A DNA stretch of 45,003 nucleotides from Sphingopyxis sp. RIFCSPHIGHO2_12_FULL_65_19 (GCF_001830555.1 NZ_MIAM01000053.1:252-45254); one strand, 5' to 3'; counted from the stretch's first letter, positions 6,721 to 15,065 are shown. The notes: a model not told the origin generated them from the sequence alone. A program made the numbers and translations.

Positions 6721-7851
6721 ATGCAATCCCCTATCTGCACGATGCTCGGCATCGAATTTCCGCTGCTCGCCTTTTCACATTGCCGCGACGTCGTGGTCGC
6801 GGTGTCAAAGGCCGGCGGCATGGGGGTCTTCGGCGCCGCCTCGCTCCCACCCCAGCGGCTCGAAGAAGAACTTGCGTGGATCGACGCGCATATCGGTGGG
6901 CGTCCCTATGGCGTCGATCTGATCGTCCCCAACAGCTTCGCCGGCAAAGGCGAGGCCCGCGGCGCGATGCCCGCCATTCCGGCTGAGCATCAGGCCTTCG
7001 TCGCCGGCTTGCTCGAAAAACATGGTGTCGATGACGGCAATCTGTCGCTTCCCGCGGTCGGCGGAGGACTGGGCGAAAATATGACCGACGAAGGGGCCGC
7101 TGCGCTGCTCGAAGTCGCTTTCCGCCATCCGATCGGCTTGATCGCAAATGCGCTCGGCGTGCCGCCGCCGCTGATGCTCGAACTCGGCAAGCGACACCAG
7201 GTGCCGGTCGCCGCACTGGTCGGGACGCGCGACCATGCATTGGCGCAGGTTCACGCGGGTGTCGATATCCTTGTCGTCGCGGGCGGCGAAGCGGGCGGAC
7301 ATTGCGGCGAGGTCGCGACGATGGTGCTGGTGCCCGAAGTCGCGGCGGCGGTCGAAGCGGTCGGCGCGAACACGCCGATCCTGGCAGCGGGCGGCATCGT
7401 CACCGGACGTCAGATGGCGGCCGCGATGGCGATGGGCGCCCATGGCGCATGGACCGGGTCGGTCTGGCTGACGACGGCGGAGGCCGAAATAAACCAGGTG
7501 GTGAAGGAAAAGATGCTCGCCGCCTCCTCGCGCGACACCGTCCGATCGAAAAGCCGTACCGGCAAACCGTCGCGCCAGCTCCGCTCGCCCTGGACCGATG
7601 CATGGGAAGCCGAGGGCGCACCCAAGCCGCTGCCCATGCCGCTGCAATCGCTGGTTAGCGAACCGGCGCTGCGCAAGGTCGATAAATTGTCAGAGGGCGG
7701 CCACGAAGGCGCAAAGGCGCTCGCCACCTATTGGGTCGGCCAGGGCGTCGGCCTGATGAACGAGGCGATGGGCGCCGGCCAGGTCGTGCAGGAGTTCAAG
7801 CAGGACTGGATCTCCGCCTGTGAACGGCTCAACGGCTTTATCGGCGACTAG
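6721..7851 (+). CDS. Nitronate monooxygenase-family FMN enzyme
   Basis: This 376-residue TIM-barrel flavoprotein belongs to the nitronate monooxygenase / 2-nitropropane dioxygenase family. Visible blocks are SKAGGMGVFGA near the N-terminus, the active-site motif AGGEAGGHCGE (the conserved His of class I enzymes), and the phosphate-binding segments PILAAGGIVTGRQM and MGAHGAWTGSVWL. GGAGAGG precedes the ATG at 6721, which fixes the start; the open frame continues far upstream only by chance. The family also contains enzymes acting on acyl-CoA intermediates, such as IpdC in steroid breakdown. The upstream palindrome makes an acyl-CoA role worth considering. The substrate is unknown. Confidence 0.88.
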   Translation: MQSPICTMLGIEFPLLAFSHCRDVVVAVSKAGGMGVFGAASLPPQRLEEELAWIDAHIGGRPYGVDLIVPNSFAGKGEARGAMPAIPAEHQAFVAGLLEKHGVDDGNLSLPAVGGGLGENMTDEGAAALLEVAFRHPIGLIANALGVPPPLMLELGKRHQVPVAALVGTRDHALAQVHAGVDILVVAGGEAGGHCGEVATMVLVPEVAAAVEAVGANTPILAAGGIVTGRQMAAAMAMGAHGAWTGSVWLTTAEAEINQVVKEKMLAASSRDTVRSKSRTGKPSRQLRSPWTDAWEAEGAPKPLPMPLQSLVSEPALRKVDKLSEGGHEGAKALATYWVGQGVGLMNEAMGAGQVVQEFKQDWISACERLNGFIGD

Positions 7852-7853
7852 TC

Positions 7854-7881
7854 AAAAAAATCCCCGCCGAAGCGGGGATTT
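7854..7881 (-). terminator. Intrinsic terminator between convergent NMO and cyclophilin genes
   Basis: A perfect 10-base stem AAATCCCCGC / GCGGGGATTT closes on a CGAA loop (7858-7881). Read on the minus strand it ends in a run of seven T, so it terminates the cyclophilin transcript well. On the plus strand, starting 6 bases after the NMO stop, it ends TTTCC and is weaker, but it can serve both genes. Confidence 0.85.
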
Positions 7882-7887
7882 CCTGAA

Positions 7888-8334
7888 TCAGCTGATGGTC
7901 GCCTTGACGATCTTGCCGGGCTCGCGCGGCGGCTCGCCCTTGGGCAGCGCGTCCACATTTTCCATGCCTTCGATCACTTCGCCCCACACGGTATACTGGT
8001 TGTCGAGGAAGCGTGCGTCGTCAAAGCAGATGAAAAACTGGCTGTTCGCGCTATTCGGGTTCTGCGCGCGCGCCATTGAACAGACGCCGCGAACATGCGG
8101 CTCGCTGCTGAATTCCTGGGGCAGGTCGGGAAGTTCGCTGCCGCCCATGCCGGTGCCGGTCGGATCGCCGCCCTGCGCCATGAAACCCGGAATCACGCGG
8201 TGGAAGACGACATCGTCATAAAAGCCTTCGCTGGCGAGCGACGAGATGCGTTCGACATGCTTCGGCGCGAGATCGGGGCGAAGACGGATGACGACGTCGC
8301 CGGTCGACAGCGAAAGGGTGAGCGTTTCGGACAT
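7888..8334 (-). CDS. Cyclophilin-type peptidyl-prolyl cis-trans isomerase
   Basis: This is a 148-residue single-domain cyclophilin (PpiB-like). Core motifs include VVFHRVIPGFMAQGGDPTGTG (catalytic Arg and the FMxQGGD segment), SMARAQNPNSANSQFFI and NQYTVWGEVIEGM. There is no signal peptide, so it acts in the cytoplasm as a folding catalyst. The ATG at 8334 has AGGAG seven bases upstream; a longer frame from 8394 lacks support. It is transcribed toward the shared terminator at 7854-7881. Confidence 0.94.
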   Translation of the reverse strand: MSETLTLSLSTGDVVIRLRPDLAPKHVERISSLASEGFYDDVVFHRVIPGFMAQGGDPTGTGMGGSELPDLPQEFSSEPHVRGVCSMARAQNPNSANSQFFICFDDARFLDNQYTVWGEVIEGMENVDALPKGEPPREPGKIVKATIS

Positions 8335-8491
8335 GGGTGAACTCCTGCGGTCTGTGTTGGGGGGTCCCATAGCCGCCGCCGCCGCCAAAGCCACGCATTA
8401 AATGCGGAAAAGGCGTTCCCGACGTTGCCATCGGCCGGTCACGGCACTAGGGCAAAATCGGACGCCGCAAGAAACCAGGGAGGACCGCGCG

Positions 8492-9943
8492 ATGGACAAA
8501 CGCGAAGATTCCCTGCCGCCGGACGATGCGGTCATCGCCGACGATCGCAGCCGCGACCCCCCGCCGCGCGAAATCGAAACCGAACTGGACGAGGATGATC
8601 GGCTGAAACCCGAATTCGTCCGCGACGTCATCGAGCTTGCCGAGGCAGGCGAAGGCGAGGCCGCGCGCGAACGGATCGGCCGCCTCCACCCCGCCGACAT
8701 CGCCGACCTGTTCGAGCTGGCCCGCGCCGACGAGCGTCCGATGCTCGCCGCGGTGCTGGGGGACATGCTGTCCGCCGACGTGCTGGCGGAAATGAACGAT
8801 TATGTCCGCGAGGAACTGATCGACCTGCTCGCGCCCGAGCAAGTCGCCGAACTGGCGGCCGAACTCGACACCGACGACGCCGTCGCGATCATCGAGGACA
8901 TGGAGGAGGACGAGCAACAGGCCGTACTCCAGGCCATGGAACCCGAAGATCGCGCCGCGATCGAAGACGCCCTCTCCTTTCCCGAGGAATCCGCCGGGCG
9001 CCTGATGCAGCGCGACCTGGTCGCGGTGCCCGAGCATGTGACCGTTGGCGACGTCATCGACCGTTTGCGCGAAGACACCGACCTGACCAGCGACTTCTGG
9101 GAAATTTATGTCGTCGATCCGATGCACCGTCCGGTCGGCACCTGCCAGCTGAGCTGGATCCTTCGCACCCCGCGCGACATTGCAATCAGCGACGTGATGA
9201 AGCGCGAGCAGACGCTGATCCCGATCGACATGGACCAGGAAGAGGTTGCGCTGCGGTTCCAGAAATATGCGCTGATCTCGGCCGCGGTCGTCGACAAGGG
9301 CGGGCGACTGGTCGGCATGATCACGGTCGATGACATCGTCCACATCATCCAGGAAGAAGCGGGCGAAGACATTTTGCGCCTCTCCGGCGCCGGCGACGGC
9401 GACATCAACGAACCGATCCGCGAAACCTACAGCGCGCGCGTCCGCTGGCTCGTCGCCAATCTTGGCACCGCGCTCCTCGCCTCTTCGATCGTCGGCTTTT
9501 TCGGCGGCGCGATCGAGCATATGGTCGCGCTCGCCGCGCTGATGCCGATTGTCGCGGGGGTCGGCGGGAACGCAGGAACGCAAACGCTTGCGGTCACCGT
9601 GCGCGCCCTCGCGATGAACCAGCTGACCGAGTCCAACAGCTGGCGGGCGATCTTGCGTGAGATGAAGATTGCACTGCTCAACGGCGGGACGATCGCCTTG
9701 ATCGCGGGAACCGCAACCGCGCTGTGGTTCGGCAATCCCCAGCTCGGCGGCGTCATCGCTGCCGCGATGATCGTGAACATCTTTGTCGCGGGCGTTGCGG
9801 GGGTCGCCATCCCGCTATTGCTCGACCGGCTCGACCAGGACCCCGCCGTCGCGAGTTCGATCTTTGTCACCATGACCACCGATTCCATGGGTTTTCTGGC
9901 CTTCCTCGGCCTAGCGGTGCTCAGCGGATTGACCACGCTTTGA
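8492..9943 (+). CDS. mgtE: Magnesium transporter MgtE
   Basis: This 483-residue protein has the MgtE layout. An acidic N-terminal helical domain (residues ~40-160, HPADIADLFEL) is followed by two CBS domains (~165-300) that sense intracellular magnesium, then five transmembrane helices from ~residue 315. The pore motif PIVAGVGGNAGTQ and the later DRLDQDPAVASS segment with its conserved aspartates are intact. It is a Mg2+-gated channel in the inner membrane. AGGGAGGA eight bases upstream sets the ATG at 8492. A weak hairpin GGAATC-CGGGC-GATTCC (9956-9972) follows the stop. Confidence 0.95.
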   Translation: MDKREDSLPPDDAVIADDRSRDPPPREIETELDEDDRLKPEFVRDVIELAEAGEGEAARERIGRLHPADIADLFELARADERPMLAAVLGDMLSADVLAEMNDYVREELIDLLAPEQVAELAAELDTDDAVAIIEDMEEDEQQAVLQAMEPEDRAAIEDALSFPEESAGRLMQRDLVAVPEHVTVGDVIDRLREDTDLTSDFWEIYVVDPMHRPVGTCQLSWILRTPRDIAISDVMKREQTLIPIDMDQEEVALRFQKYALISAAVVDKGGRLVGMITVDDIVHIIQEEAGEDILRLSGAGDGDINEPIRETYSARVRWLVANLGTALLASSIVGFFGGAIEHMVALAALMPIVAGVGGNAGTQTLAVTVRALAMNQLTESNSWRAILREMKIALLNGGTIALIAGTATALWFGNPQLGGVIAAAMIVNIFVAGVAGVAIPLLLDRLDQDPAVASSIFVTMTTDSMGFLAFLGLAVLSGLTTL

Positions 9944-10012
9944 AATCAAACCACTGGAATCCGGGCGATTCCTGATCGGTCGAAAAAAATTTCAACGATG
10001 CGATTTTTTTGG

Positions 10013-10038
10013 GGAACTTATCGATTGTTCCGGTCGTT
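10013..10038 (+). promoter_or_regulatory. EcfG-type general stress response promoter
   Basis: GGAAC (10013-10017), a 17-base spacer and CGTT (10035-10038) match the alphaproteobacterial EcfG (PhyR-NepR-EcfG) promoter consensus GGAAC-N16/17-CGTT. Transcription would begin near 10045 and give a ~120-base leader to the entericidin-like gene. That leader contains an 8-base stem GAGCAGCG (10047-10054) / CGCTGCTC (10073-10080) with a C-rich loop. I saw no second match of this quality in the window. Confidence 0.65.
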
Positions 10039-10166
10039 TCCCATTCGAGCAGCGGTCATCGCCCCCCCGCAGCGCTGCTCAGCAACATTGGCCCGGTCCG
10101 CATTTCCCTCCCCCCCTCGAAAGCGTGCCGGGCCATTTTGCATCGCATCCAGAGAGGTTTGAAAAA

Positions 10167-10295
10167 ATGACGAGTTTCCGCGCTATCATTCTCGCCGTTT
10201 TGGCAAGTGTCGTCGTTACCGGCTGCAACACCGTCAAGGGTGCGGGCCGCGATATCGAATCGGTTGGTCAGGCAGGCAGCGACGCCATCGACTGA
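10167..10295 (+). CDS. Entericidin A/B-family small lipoprotein
   Basis: This 42-residue lipoprotein begins MTSFRAIILAVLASVVVTGC. It has a signal peptide with lipobox VTGC (Cys20 as the lipidated residue) and a mature part NTVKGAGRDIESVGQAGSDAID typical of entericidin/EcnAB proteins (N-T-x-x-G-x-G-x-D). AGAGAGG precedes the ATG with suitable spacing. Entericidins are small cell-envelope lipoproteins induced by stress; in E. coli EcnB is linked to stationary-phase lysis, with EcnA as antidote. No second copy is adjacent, so an antidote/toxin pair is not evident. An EcfG-type promoter upstream predicts general stress induction. Confidence 0.88.
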   Translation: MTSFRAIILAVLASVVVTGCNTVKGAGRDIESVGQAGSDAID

Positions 10296-10327
10296 TCGGG
10301 CGACCGCCGCGAGCTTACTCGCTTACC

Positions 10328-11137
10328 CTAAGCCTCTTCGAGAGGCTCGACAGGCGCCTCTTGGGCGCCTGTTTTGCGTCGGCGCTGCGTGAACCAGATC
10401 GCAAATATCGAAATTTCGTATAGCAGGATCAACGGCACCGCGAGCAGAAACTGGCTCAAAATATCGGGCGGCGTCGCGACGGCGGCAATCGCAAAGGCCG
10501 CGACGACCATATAACGCCGTGCCGACACAAGTTGCTCGCGCGTGACGATGCCAGCGCGTTCGAGCAGCATCAGCAGGATCGGCAACAGGAAACAGATGCC
10601 GAACGCCATGATGAACTGCATGATGAAGCTCAGGTAATTGGCGACCGACGGCAGCGCCTCTTGCTGAATACCGCCCAGATCGCCCTGAAAACCGAGCAGG
10701 AATCGCAGCGCGACGGGCACCGTCACAAAATATGCCAGGCTCGCGCCCGCGGCGAACAGCACCGGTGTCGCGAACAGAAAGGGCAGCAATGCGCGTTTTT
10801 CCTGCCTGTAGAGGCCGGGGGCGACAAATTTCCAGAGCTGGTTGGCGATGACCGGAAACGCGATCATCATGGCCGCGAACAGCGCGACCTTGATCTGGAC
10901 GAAAAACGCCTCGAACAGCTGGGTATAGATGATCCGGCCCTGCCCGGCCGCAACCAGAGGCTGGACGAGCACGCGGAATATATCCTCCGCGAAATAGAGG
11001 CAGACGCCAAAGGCCACCGCGATCGCCAGCAGCGATTTAAGCAGGCGTGACCGCAATTCGATCAAATGATCGAGCAGCGGCATCTTCCCGCCCGCACCAT
11101 CGTCGTCGCCGGGCGTCACGACTGTTTCTTCGCTCAT
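10328..11137 (-). CDS. tatC: Sec-independent protein translocase subunit TatC
   Basis: TatC is the substrate-receptor subunit of the twin-arginine translocase, which exports folded proteins bearing an RR signal. The 269-residue protein has six transmembrane segments and the family landmarks HLIELRSRLLKS (N-terminal cytoplasmic part), FVAPGLYRQEK and the C-terminal LYEISIFAIWF. It begins with an ATG whose ATGA overlaps the tatB stop by 4 bases. It is the last gene of the long argS-to-tatC run. A window protein with a clear Tat signal (29830-30240) is a possible substrate. Confidence 0.96.
   Translation of the reverse strand: MSEETVVTPGDDDGAGGKMPLLDHLIELRSRLLKSLLAIAVAFGVCLYFAEDIFRVLVQPLVAAGQGRIIYTQLFEAFFVQIKVALFAAMMIAFPVIANQLWKFVAPGLYRQEKRALLPFLFATPVLFAAGASLAYFVTVPVALRFLLGFQGDLGGIQQEALPSVANYLSFIMQFIMAFGICFLLPILLMLLERAGIVTREQLVSARRYMVVAAFAIAAVATPPDILSQFLLAVPLILLYEISIFAIWFTQRRRKTGAQEAPVEPLEEA
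10350..10375 (+). terminator. Intrinsic terminator of the entericidin gene, inside the tatC 3' end
   Basis: A 9-base stem ACAGGCGCC / GGCGCCTGT with loop TCTTG is followed by TTT on the plus strand. It lies 55 bases after the entericidin stop, yet within the coding end of the convergent tatC. A second hairpin AGCCTCT-TCG-AGAGGCT (10331-10347) sits against the tatC stop codon. Confidence 0.6.
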
Positions 11138-11505
11138 GGCAATGGTCCGTCGCGCGGGGGAACGTCATGCGTTTCGGGTTCCGCAGGATTTGGCTCCGCG
11201 GGCCGTTCGCGATCGTCTTTCTGGATATTGACCGGAGCAGAGGGTGCGGGAAGGTCGGCGCCATCGATGCGGGGGAATTCGCGCATGATCGCGTCATTCT
11301 GTTCGCGCCACTGCTTTTCGAGCTCTTCCAGCTCGGCCTCGCGCATCATCGTATCCAGCCCGGAACGGAAATGGCGCGCCATCCCGCGCGCTTTCCCCAT
11401 CCATTTCCCGACGAAGCGCATCGCTTTGGGGAGGTCCTTGGGGCCGATCACCACCAGGGCCACCACCACGACGAGCAGCAACTCGGTGGGCGCAACGTCA
11501 AACAT
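11134..11505 (-). CDS. tatB: Sec-independent protein translocase subunit TatB
   Basis: This 123-residue protein has a single N-terminal transmembrane helix (MFDVAPTELLLVVVVALVVIGPKDLPKAMR), the Gly-Pro hinge and an amphipathic helix with the F-V-G-K-W-M-G-K-A-R segment. The charged, proline-rich tail is variable in the family. The residue Glu8 expected of TatB is present. TatB pairs with TatC in signal-peptide recognition. It overlaps tatC by 4 bases and lies 32 bases after tatA. Confidence 0.94.
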   Translation of the reverse strand: MFDVAPTELLLVVVVALVVIGPKDLPKAMRFVGKWMGKARGMARHFRSGLDTMMREAELEELEKQWREQNDAIMREFPRIDGADLPAPSAPVNIQKDDRERPAEPNPAEPETHDVPPRDGPLP

Positions 11506-11537
11506 GAACTAAAACTTCCCCCGCAAGCGGACGATGG

Positions 11538-11768
11538 TCAGAGCTTGTCGTGCTCGGCCGTCGGCATCGGCGCCGCGTCGGGCGCACGCTGGCCTTCGAT
11601 ATGCTTGGGGGCGGGCGTCGTCGGGCCGTCGTCTTCCGACATGCCCTTCTTGAAGCTTTTGATACCCTTGGCGACATCGCCCATCATGTCCGAAAAACGG
11701 CCCTTGCCGAACAGGAGCAGGACGAGAATCCCGACCACGAGCCAGTGCCAGATGCTGAAGCTACCCAT
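11538..11768 (-). CDS. tatA: Sec-independent protein translocase subunit TatA
   Basis: This is a 76-residue pore-forming subunit. It has a short N-terminal membrane helix ([20 protein letters not shown]), then a hinge and an amphipathic helix ([17 protein letters not shown]) matching the TatA consensus, and a flexible tail. It lies 25 bases after scpB. A small inverted repeat GAGGCC / GGCCTC (11783-11802) spans the scpB stop and could mark processing between the scp and tat parts of the operon. The upstream TAAATTCTCCTTGAGG region (plus strand) places an AAGGAG-like site before the ATG. Confidence 0.95.
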   Translation of the reverse strand: MGSFSIWHWLVVGILVLLLFGKGRFSDMMGDVAKGIKSFKKGMSEDDGPTTPAPKHIEGQRAPDAAPMPTAEHDKL

Positions 11769-11793
11769 CTTAAATTCTCCTTGAGGCCGTCAT

Positions 11794-12387
11794 CTAGGCC
11801 TCTTCGCCGTCTTTTACTAGGTCCAGCTCGCCCATCGCTTCCTCGAAAGCGAGGTCGACCGGGTCGAGCAGCCCCGCCGCGCGCAAATCCTCGATACCCG
11901 GCAGGTCCTTGCGGCTGTTGAGACCGAAATGTTGCAGGAACGCGTCGGTCGTCTTGTAAATCAGTGGCCGCCCCGGCACTTCGCGCCGTCCTGCGGGCGC
12001 GATCCATTCGGCCTCCATCAACACGTCCAGCGTTCCCTTCGACGTCTGGACGCCGCGGATCGCTTCGATTTCGGCGCGGCTGACGGGTTCGTGATAGGCG
12101 ACGATCGCCAGCACTTCGGCGGCGGCGCGCGACAGCTTGCGCGGATCGTCGCGCTCGCGGCGCAGCAGGTGGGCCAGATCAGCGGGGGTCTGGAAATGCC
12201 AATGCCCGCCGCGATCGACCAGTTCGATTCCGCTTCCGGCATGCCGCGCGGCGATCGCCTGGATGATCGCCCGGACATCGCCCGGGGCTATCTCGCCGCC
12301 CAGCCGACTCGCCACCTGACGCGCGTCGAGCGCCTCGTCGCTGGCGAAAAGCATCGCCTCTATAGCGCGTTCAAGATCGTCGATCAT
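11794..12387 (-). CDS. scpB: Segregation and condensation protein ScpB
   Basis: This 197-residue protein has the two winged-helix domains of ScpB. It begins MIDDLERAIEAMLFASDEAL, with central LAIVAYHEPVSRAEIEAIRG and GRREVPGRPLIYKTTDAFLQHFGL, the classic family blocks. ScpB dimerises and, with the kleisin ScpA, forms the SMC condensin complex that organises and segregates chromosomes. Its ATG overlaps the scpA stop by 4 bases. An smc gene is not in the window. Confidence 0.95.
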   Translation of the reverse strand: MIDDLERAIEAMLFASDEALDARQVASRLGGEIAPGDVRAIIQAIAARHAGSGIELVDRGGHWHFQTPADLAHLLRRERDDPRKLSRAAAEVLAIVAYHEPVSRAEIEAIRGVQTSKGTLDVLMEAEWIAPAGRREVPGRPLIYKTTDAFLQHFGLNSRKDLPGIEDLRAAGLLDPVDLAFEEAMGELDLVKDGEEA

Positions 12388-13169
12388 GCCCCTGGCTCCA
12401 TCGCCGCTGCCTTCAGGAAAAGTGGCGTGAATGCGCCGTCCTGCTTTAATTGCACCCGGCCTTGCCGCGCCAGTTCGAGCGCGGCAACAAAACTCGACGC
12501 AATGGCAGAGCGGCGAAGCGGCCCATCATAATCGGCGGGCAGGAAATCCGAAAGCTCGGCCCAGTCGAGCTTGACCCCCAGCATCCGTTGAAGATGATGA
12601 AGCGCGGCGTCGAGCGTGATCACCGGACGCCGCGAAACCATGTGGACGACGGGTTCGGCGCGCAGCTTGACCTGACCATAGGCCGATAACAGGTCATAGA
12701 GGCTGGCGTCCCAGCGGCGTACGCGCACGTCGTGCAATCCTTCGGGTTTGGCGCGCAGAAAAACGTCGCGTCCGATCCGGTCCCGCGCGAGCAGCCGTGC
12801 CGCGGCATCGCGCATCGCCGCGAGCCGCTGGAGCCGCAGTTGCAGGCGTAACGCCAGCTCATCGGGCGACGGGTCTTCCAGCGGGTCCTTGGGCAACAAC
12901 AGCGCGGATTTCAGATACGCCAGCCACGCCGCCATCACCAGATAATCCGCCGCGACCTCCAGCTTCAATTCGCGCGCTTCGGTGATGAAGGTCAGATATT
13001 GTTCGACCAGCGCGAGGATCGAAATCTGCTTCAGGTCGACCTTCTGGTTGCGCGCGAGCGCCAGCAGCAGGTCGAGCGGGCCTTCCCAACTTTCGAGCGA
13101 AAGCTGCAATGCGTCGTCGCGTTCGGGCGCTGCCGGTGCAATCTCGAAATCGAGCGGCAGTTCGTCCAT
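12384..13169 (-). CDS. scpA: Segregation and condensation protein ScpA (kleisin)
   Basis: This 261-residue kleisin is recognisable from SWEGPLDLLLALARNQKVDL near residue 28 and from LEVAADYLVMAAWLAYLKSALLLP around residue 85, with a C-terminal winged helix. It bridges SMC heads together with ScpB. The ATG at 13169 (MDELPLDFEI) gives the family N-terminus; the frame stays open further upstream but lies in the coding end of nagZ. The gap to nagZ is 7 bases and the overlap with scpB is 4. Confidence 0.94.
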   Translation of the reverse strand: MDELPLDFEIAPAAPERDDALQLSLESWEGPLDLLLALARNQKVDLKQISILALVEQYLTFITEARELKLEVAADYLVMAAWLAYLKSALLLPKDPLEDPSPDELALRLQLRLQRLAAMRDAAARLLARDRIGRDVFLRAKPEGLHDVRVRRWDASLYDLLSAYGQVKLRAEPVVHMVSRRPVITLDAALHHLQRMLGVKLDWAELSDFLPADYDGPLRRSAIASSFVAALELARQGRVQLKQDGAFTPLFLKAAAMEPGA

Positions 13170-13176
13170 CGGCGCG

Positions 13177-14184
13177 TCAGGCCATCGCCAGCAGCGCATC
13201 GCGCTGGTTGACCAGCGTCGCAAAGGCCCGATCGCCGCCGCCGCCCGAAACCCGGTCCATGGCACCTTCGAGGCGCGCCCGCGACACCGTGCTGATCGGA
13301 TCGAGCGCATTGGCGATGCCGATCATGTCGTCCATCTTGCCCCAGCAATTGAGCGCGATGTCGCACCCCGCCGCCACGGCCGCGGCGGCGCGCGAAGGGA
13401 CATCGCCCGACAACGCTTCCATATCCAGATCATCGCTCAGAAGCAGGCCGTGGAACCCGATACGCTGGCGGATCACGCTGTCGATGACGACCGGCGACAG
13501 CGTGGCAGGCCGGTCGGGGTCCCACGCCGTGAAGACGACATGGCAAGTCATCGCCATCGCCGCGTCGCGGAGCGCCGCAAAGGGTGCAAGATCGGTCTGG
13601 AGATCGCGGTCGAGTGCCGTGACCACGGGCAGTTCCTTGTGCGAATCGAGCAAGGCCCGACCGTGCCCCGGAATATGCTTGACGATCCCGACCACGCCGC
13701 CGTCTTGCAGGCCGTTGAGGATGGCTCGGCCGAGCGCCGCAACGCGCATCGGTTCGCTGCCCAGCGCGCGGTCGCCGATGACGTCGCTTGCGCCCGGCTG
13801 GCGGACGTCGAGCAGCGGCAGACAATCGACCGTGATGCCGACTTCGGACAACATCGCGGCGAGCGCCATGGCGTTGAGCCGCGCCGCCTCGATCGCGCTC
13901 GCCGGCGCGCGTTCATACAGCGTGTCGAACGCCGCGCCGCTCGGAAAAGCGGGCCATTCGGGCGATTTCATCCGCGCCACACGGCCGCCCTCCTGGTCGA
14001 TCAGGATCGGCAAATTGGCACGCCCGTCGATCGACCGGAGTTCGTCGGTCAGGCGCCGGACCTGTTCACGGTTTTCGATGTTGCGCCCGAACAGGATATA
14101 GCCCGCCGGATCGCTGTCGCGAAAAAAGGCGCGCTCATCATCGGTGAGGGTCAGGCCCGACAGGCCAAAGATCGCGGGTATCAT
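13177..14184 (-). CDS. nagZ: Beta-N-acetylhexosaminidase NagZ (GH3)
   Basis: This is a cytoplasmic glycoside hydrolase family 3 enzyme that removes N-acetylglucosamine from anhydromuropeptides during peptidoglycan recycling. The 335-residue protein shows the family motifs ILIDQEGGRVAR, KHIPGHG with the downstream Asp-Ser-His (DSHKELP) acid/base dyad, and LLLSDDLDMEAL with the nucleophile aspartate. It has no signal peptide, as expected. It lies between the SPOR gene (107-base gap) and scpA, an order familiar in sphingomonads. Confidence 0.95.
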   Translation of the reverse strand: MIPAIFGLSGLTLTDDERAFFRDSDPAGYILFGRNIENREQVRRLTDELRSIDGRANLPILIDQEGGRVARMKSPEWPAFPSGAAFDTLYERAPASAIEAARLNAMALAAMLSEVGITVDCLPLLDVRQPGASDVIGDRALGSEPMRVAALGRAILNGLQDGGVVGIVKHIPGHGRALLDSHKELPVVTALDRDLQTDLAPFAALRDAAMAMTCHVVFTAWDPDRPATLSPVVIDSVIRQRIGFHGLLLSDDLDMEALSGDVPSRAAAAVAAGCDIALNCWGKMDDMIGIANALDPISTVSRARLEGAMDRVSGGGGDRAFATLVNQRDALLAMA

Positions 14185-14291
14185 CGTGCGTCAAACTCCA
14201 TCGGTCACCGCCCTGTCAGACCGCGACCAAGGTCCGATCATGCCATAGCGGCTCGATAGCTCCAACGGAGTCTGCGGCCAAACGGGCCGAA

Positions 14292-15065
14292 TCAGCGAAC
14301 GATGACGCAATTTTCACCGGCGACGCGCAGTTTTCCGCACAAATTCGCGGCATTTGCGGCTGTCCCCGCTGCCACCCGCAAACGATAGACGGTGCCGTCG
14401 CCGACCTTGGCGGGGGATACCGACTTGTTGAGTTCGGCCAGATAGGCGAAACGCTTGGACAAATTGGTCCATGCCTTGGCCGCCGCCGCGTTGCTGCTGA
14501 ATGCGCCGAGCTGGATCATCGCGCCGCCCGATGCCACAGGCGCCGTTTTCGCGGCCGCATCGGGCGTCTTTGCCGACACTGCAGCCGACTTGGCTTTCGC
14601 CTTGTCCGCTGGTGCGGCTTTCGTCGCCTGCGCCGCCGCGGTTTTATCGGCGGTCGCCTTGGCCGCCGCCGCTTCGCGCTCTTGCGGTGTCACCGCCGGC
14701 TCTTCGGGCATCCGCGAGGGGTCGACCTTGCCGGCGGGTTCGGCGCCTTCGCTGGCCGAAAAGCTCGCATCGCCCTCGCCATCGAACGTCTTGGCCCCGT
14801 CATTCTTCGGGGCGACCTTGTAGTCGCCCTGCTGCGCGGCGATCAGTTCGCCCTTACCCCGCGCACCGCCGTTCTGGACCCACCACAGGCCGCCGAGCAC
14901 CGCCCCGATCAGGAGCAGCCCGCCGAGCACCATCACGAGCAGGCGCGCGGGCGATACTTCGCCATCCTCCTCGAACCCGTCGGCGGCTTCAAGCCACGGC
15001 AGTCGGTCATCATCCTCCAGCCCCAGCCCCGCATCCGCCTGTCCGGCGCCCCTATTCTCGGCCAT
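14292..15065 (-). CDS. SPOR-domain cell-envelope protein
   Basis: This 257-residue protein has an acidic cytoplasmic N-terminus (~45 residues) and one transmembrane helix (LLVMVLGGLLLIGAVLGGLWWV). A long Ala/Lys/Pro-rich periplasmic linker follows, then a C-terminal SPOR domain (residues ~183-257, starting MIQLGAFSSNAAAAKAWTNL). SPOR domains bind denuded glycan strands at the division septum. The start is ATG 15065, overlapping the argS stop by one base (TGATG); an in-frame TTG just before it is less likely. Its neighbour nagZ is also a peptidoglycan gene, supporting a role in division or cell-wall turnover. Confidence 0.9.
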   Translation of the reverse strand: MAENRGAGQADAGLGLEDDDRLPWLEAADGFEEDGEVSPARLLVMVLGGLLLIGAVLGGLWWVQNGGARGKGELIAAQQGDYKVAPKNDGAKTFDGEGDASFSASEGAEPAGKVDPSRMPEEPAVTPQEREAAAAKATADKTAAAQATKAAPADKAKAKSAAVSAKTPDAAAKTAPVASGGAMIQLGAFSSNAAAAKAWTNLSKRFAYLAELNKSVSPAKVGDGTVYRLRVAAGTAANAANLCGKLRVAGENCVIVR

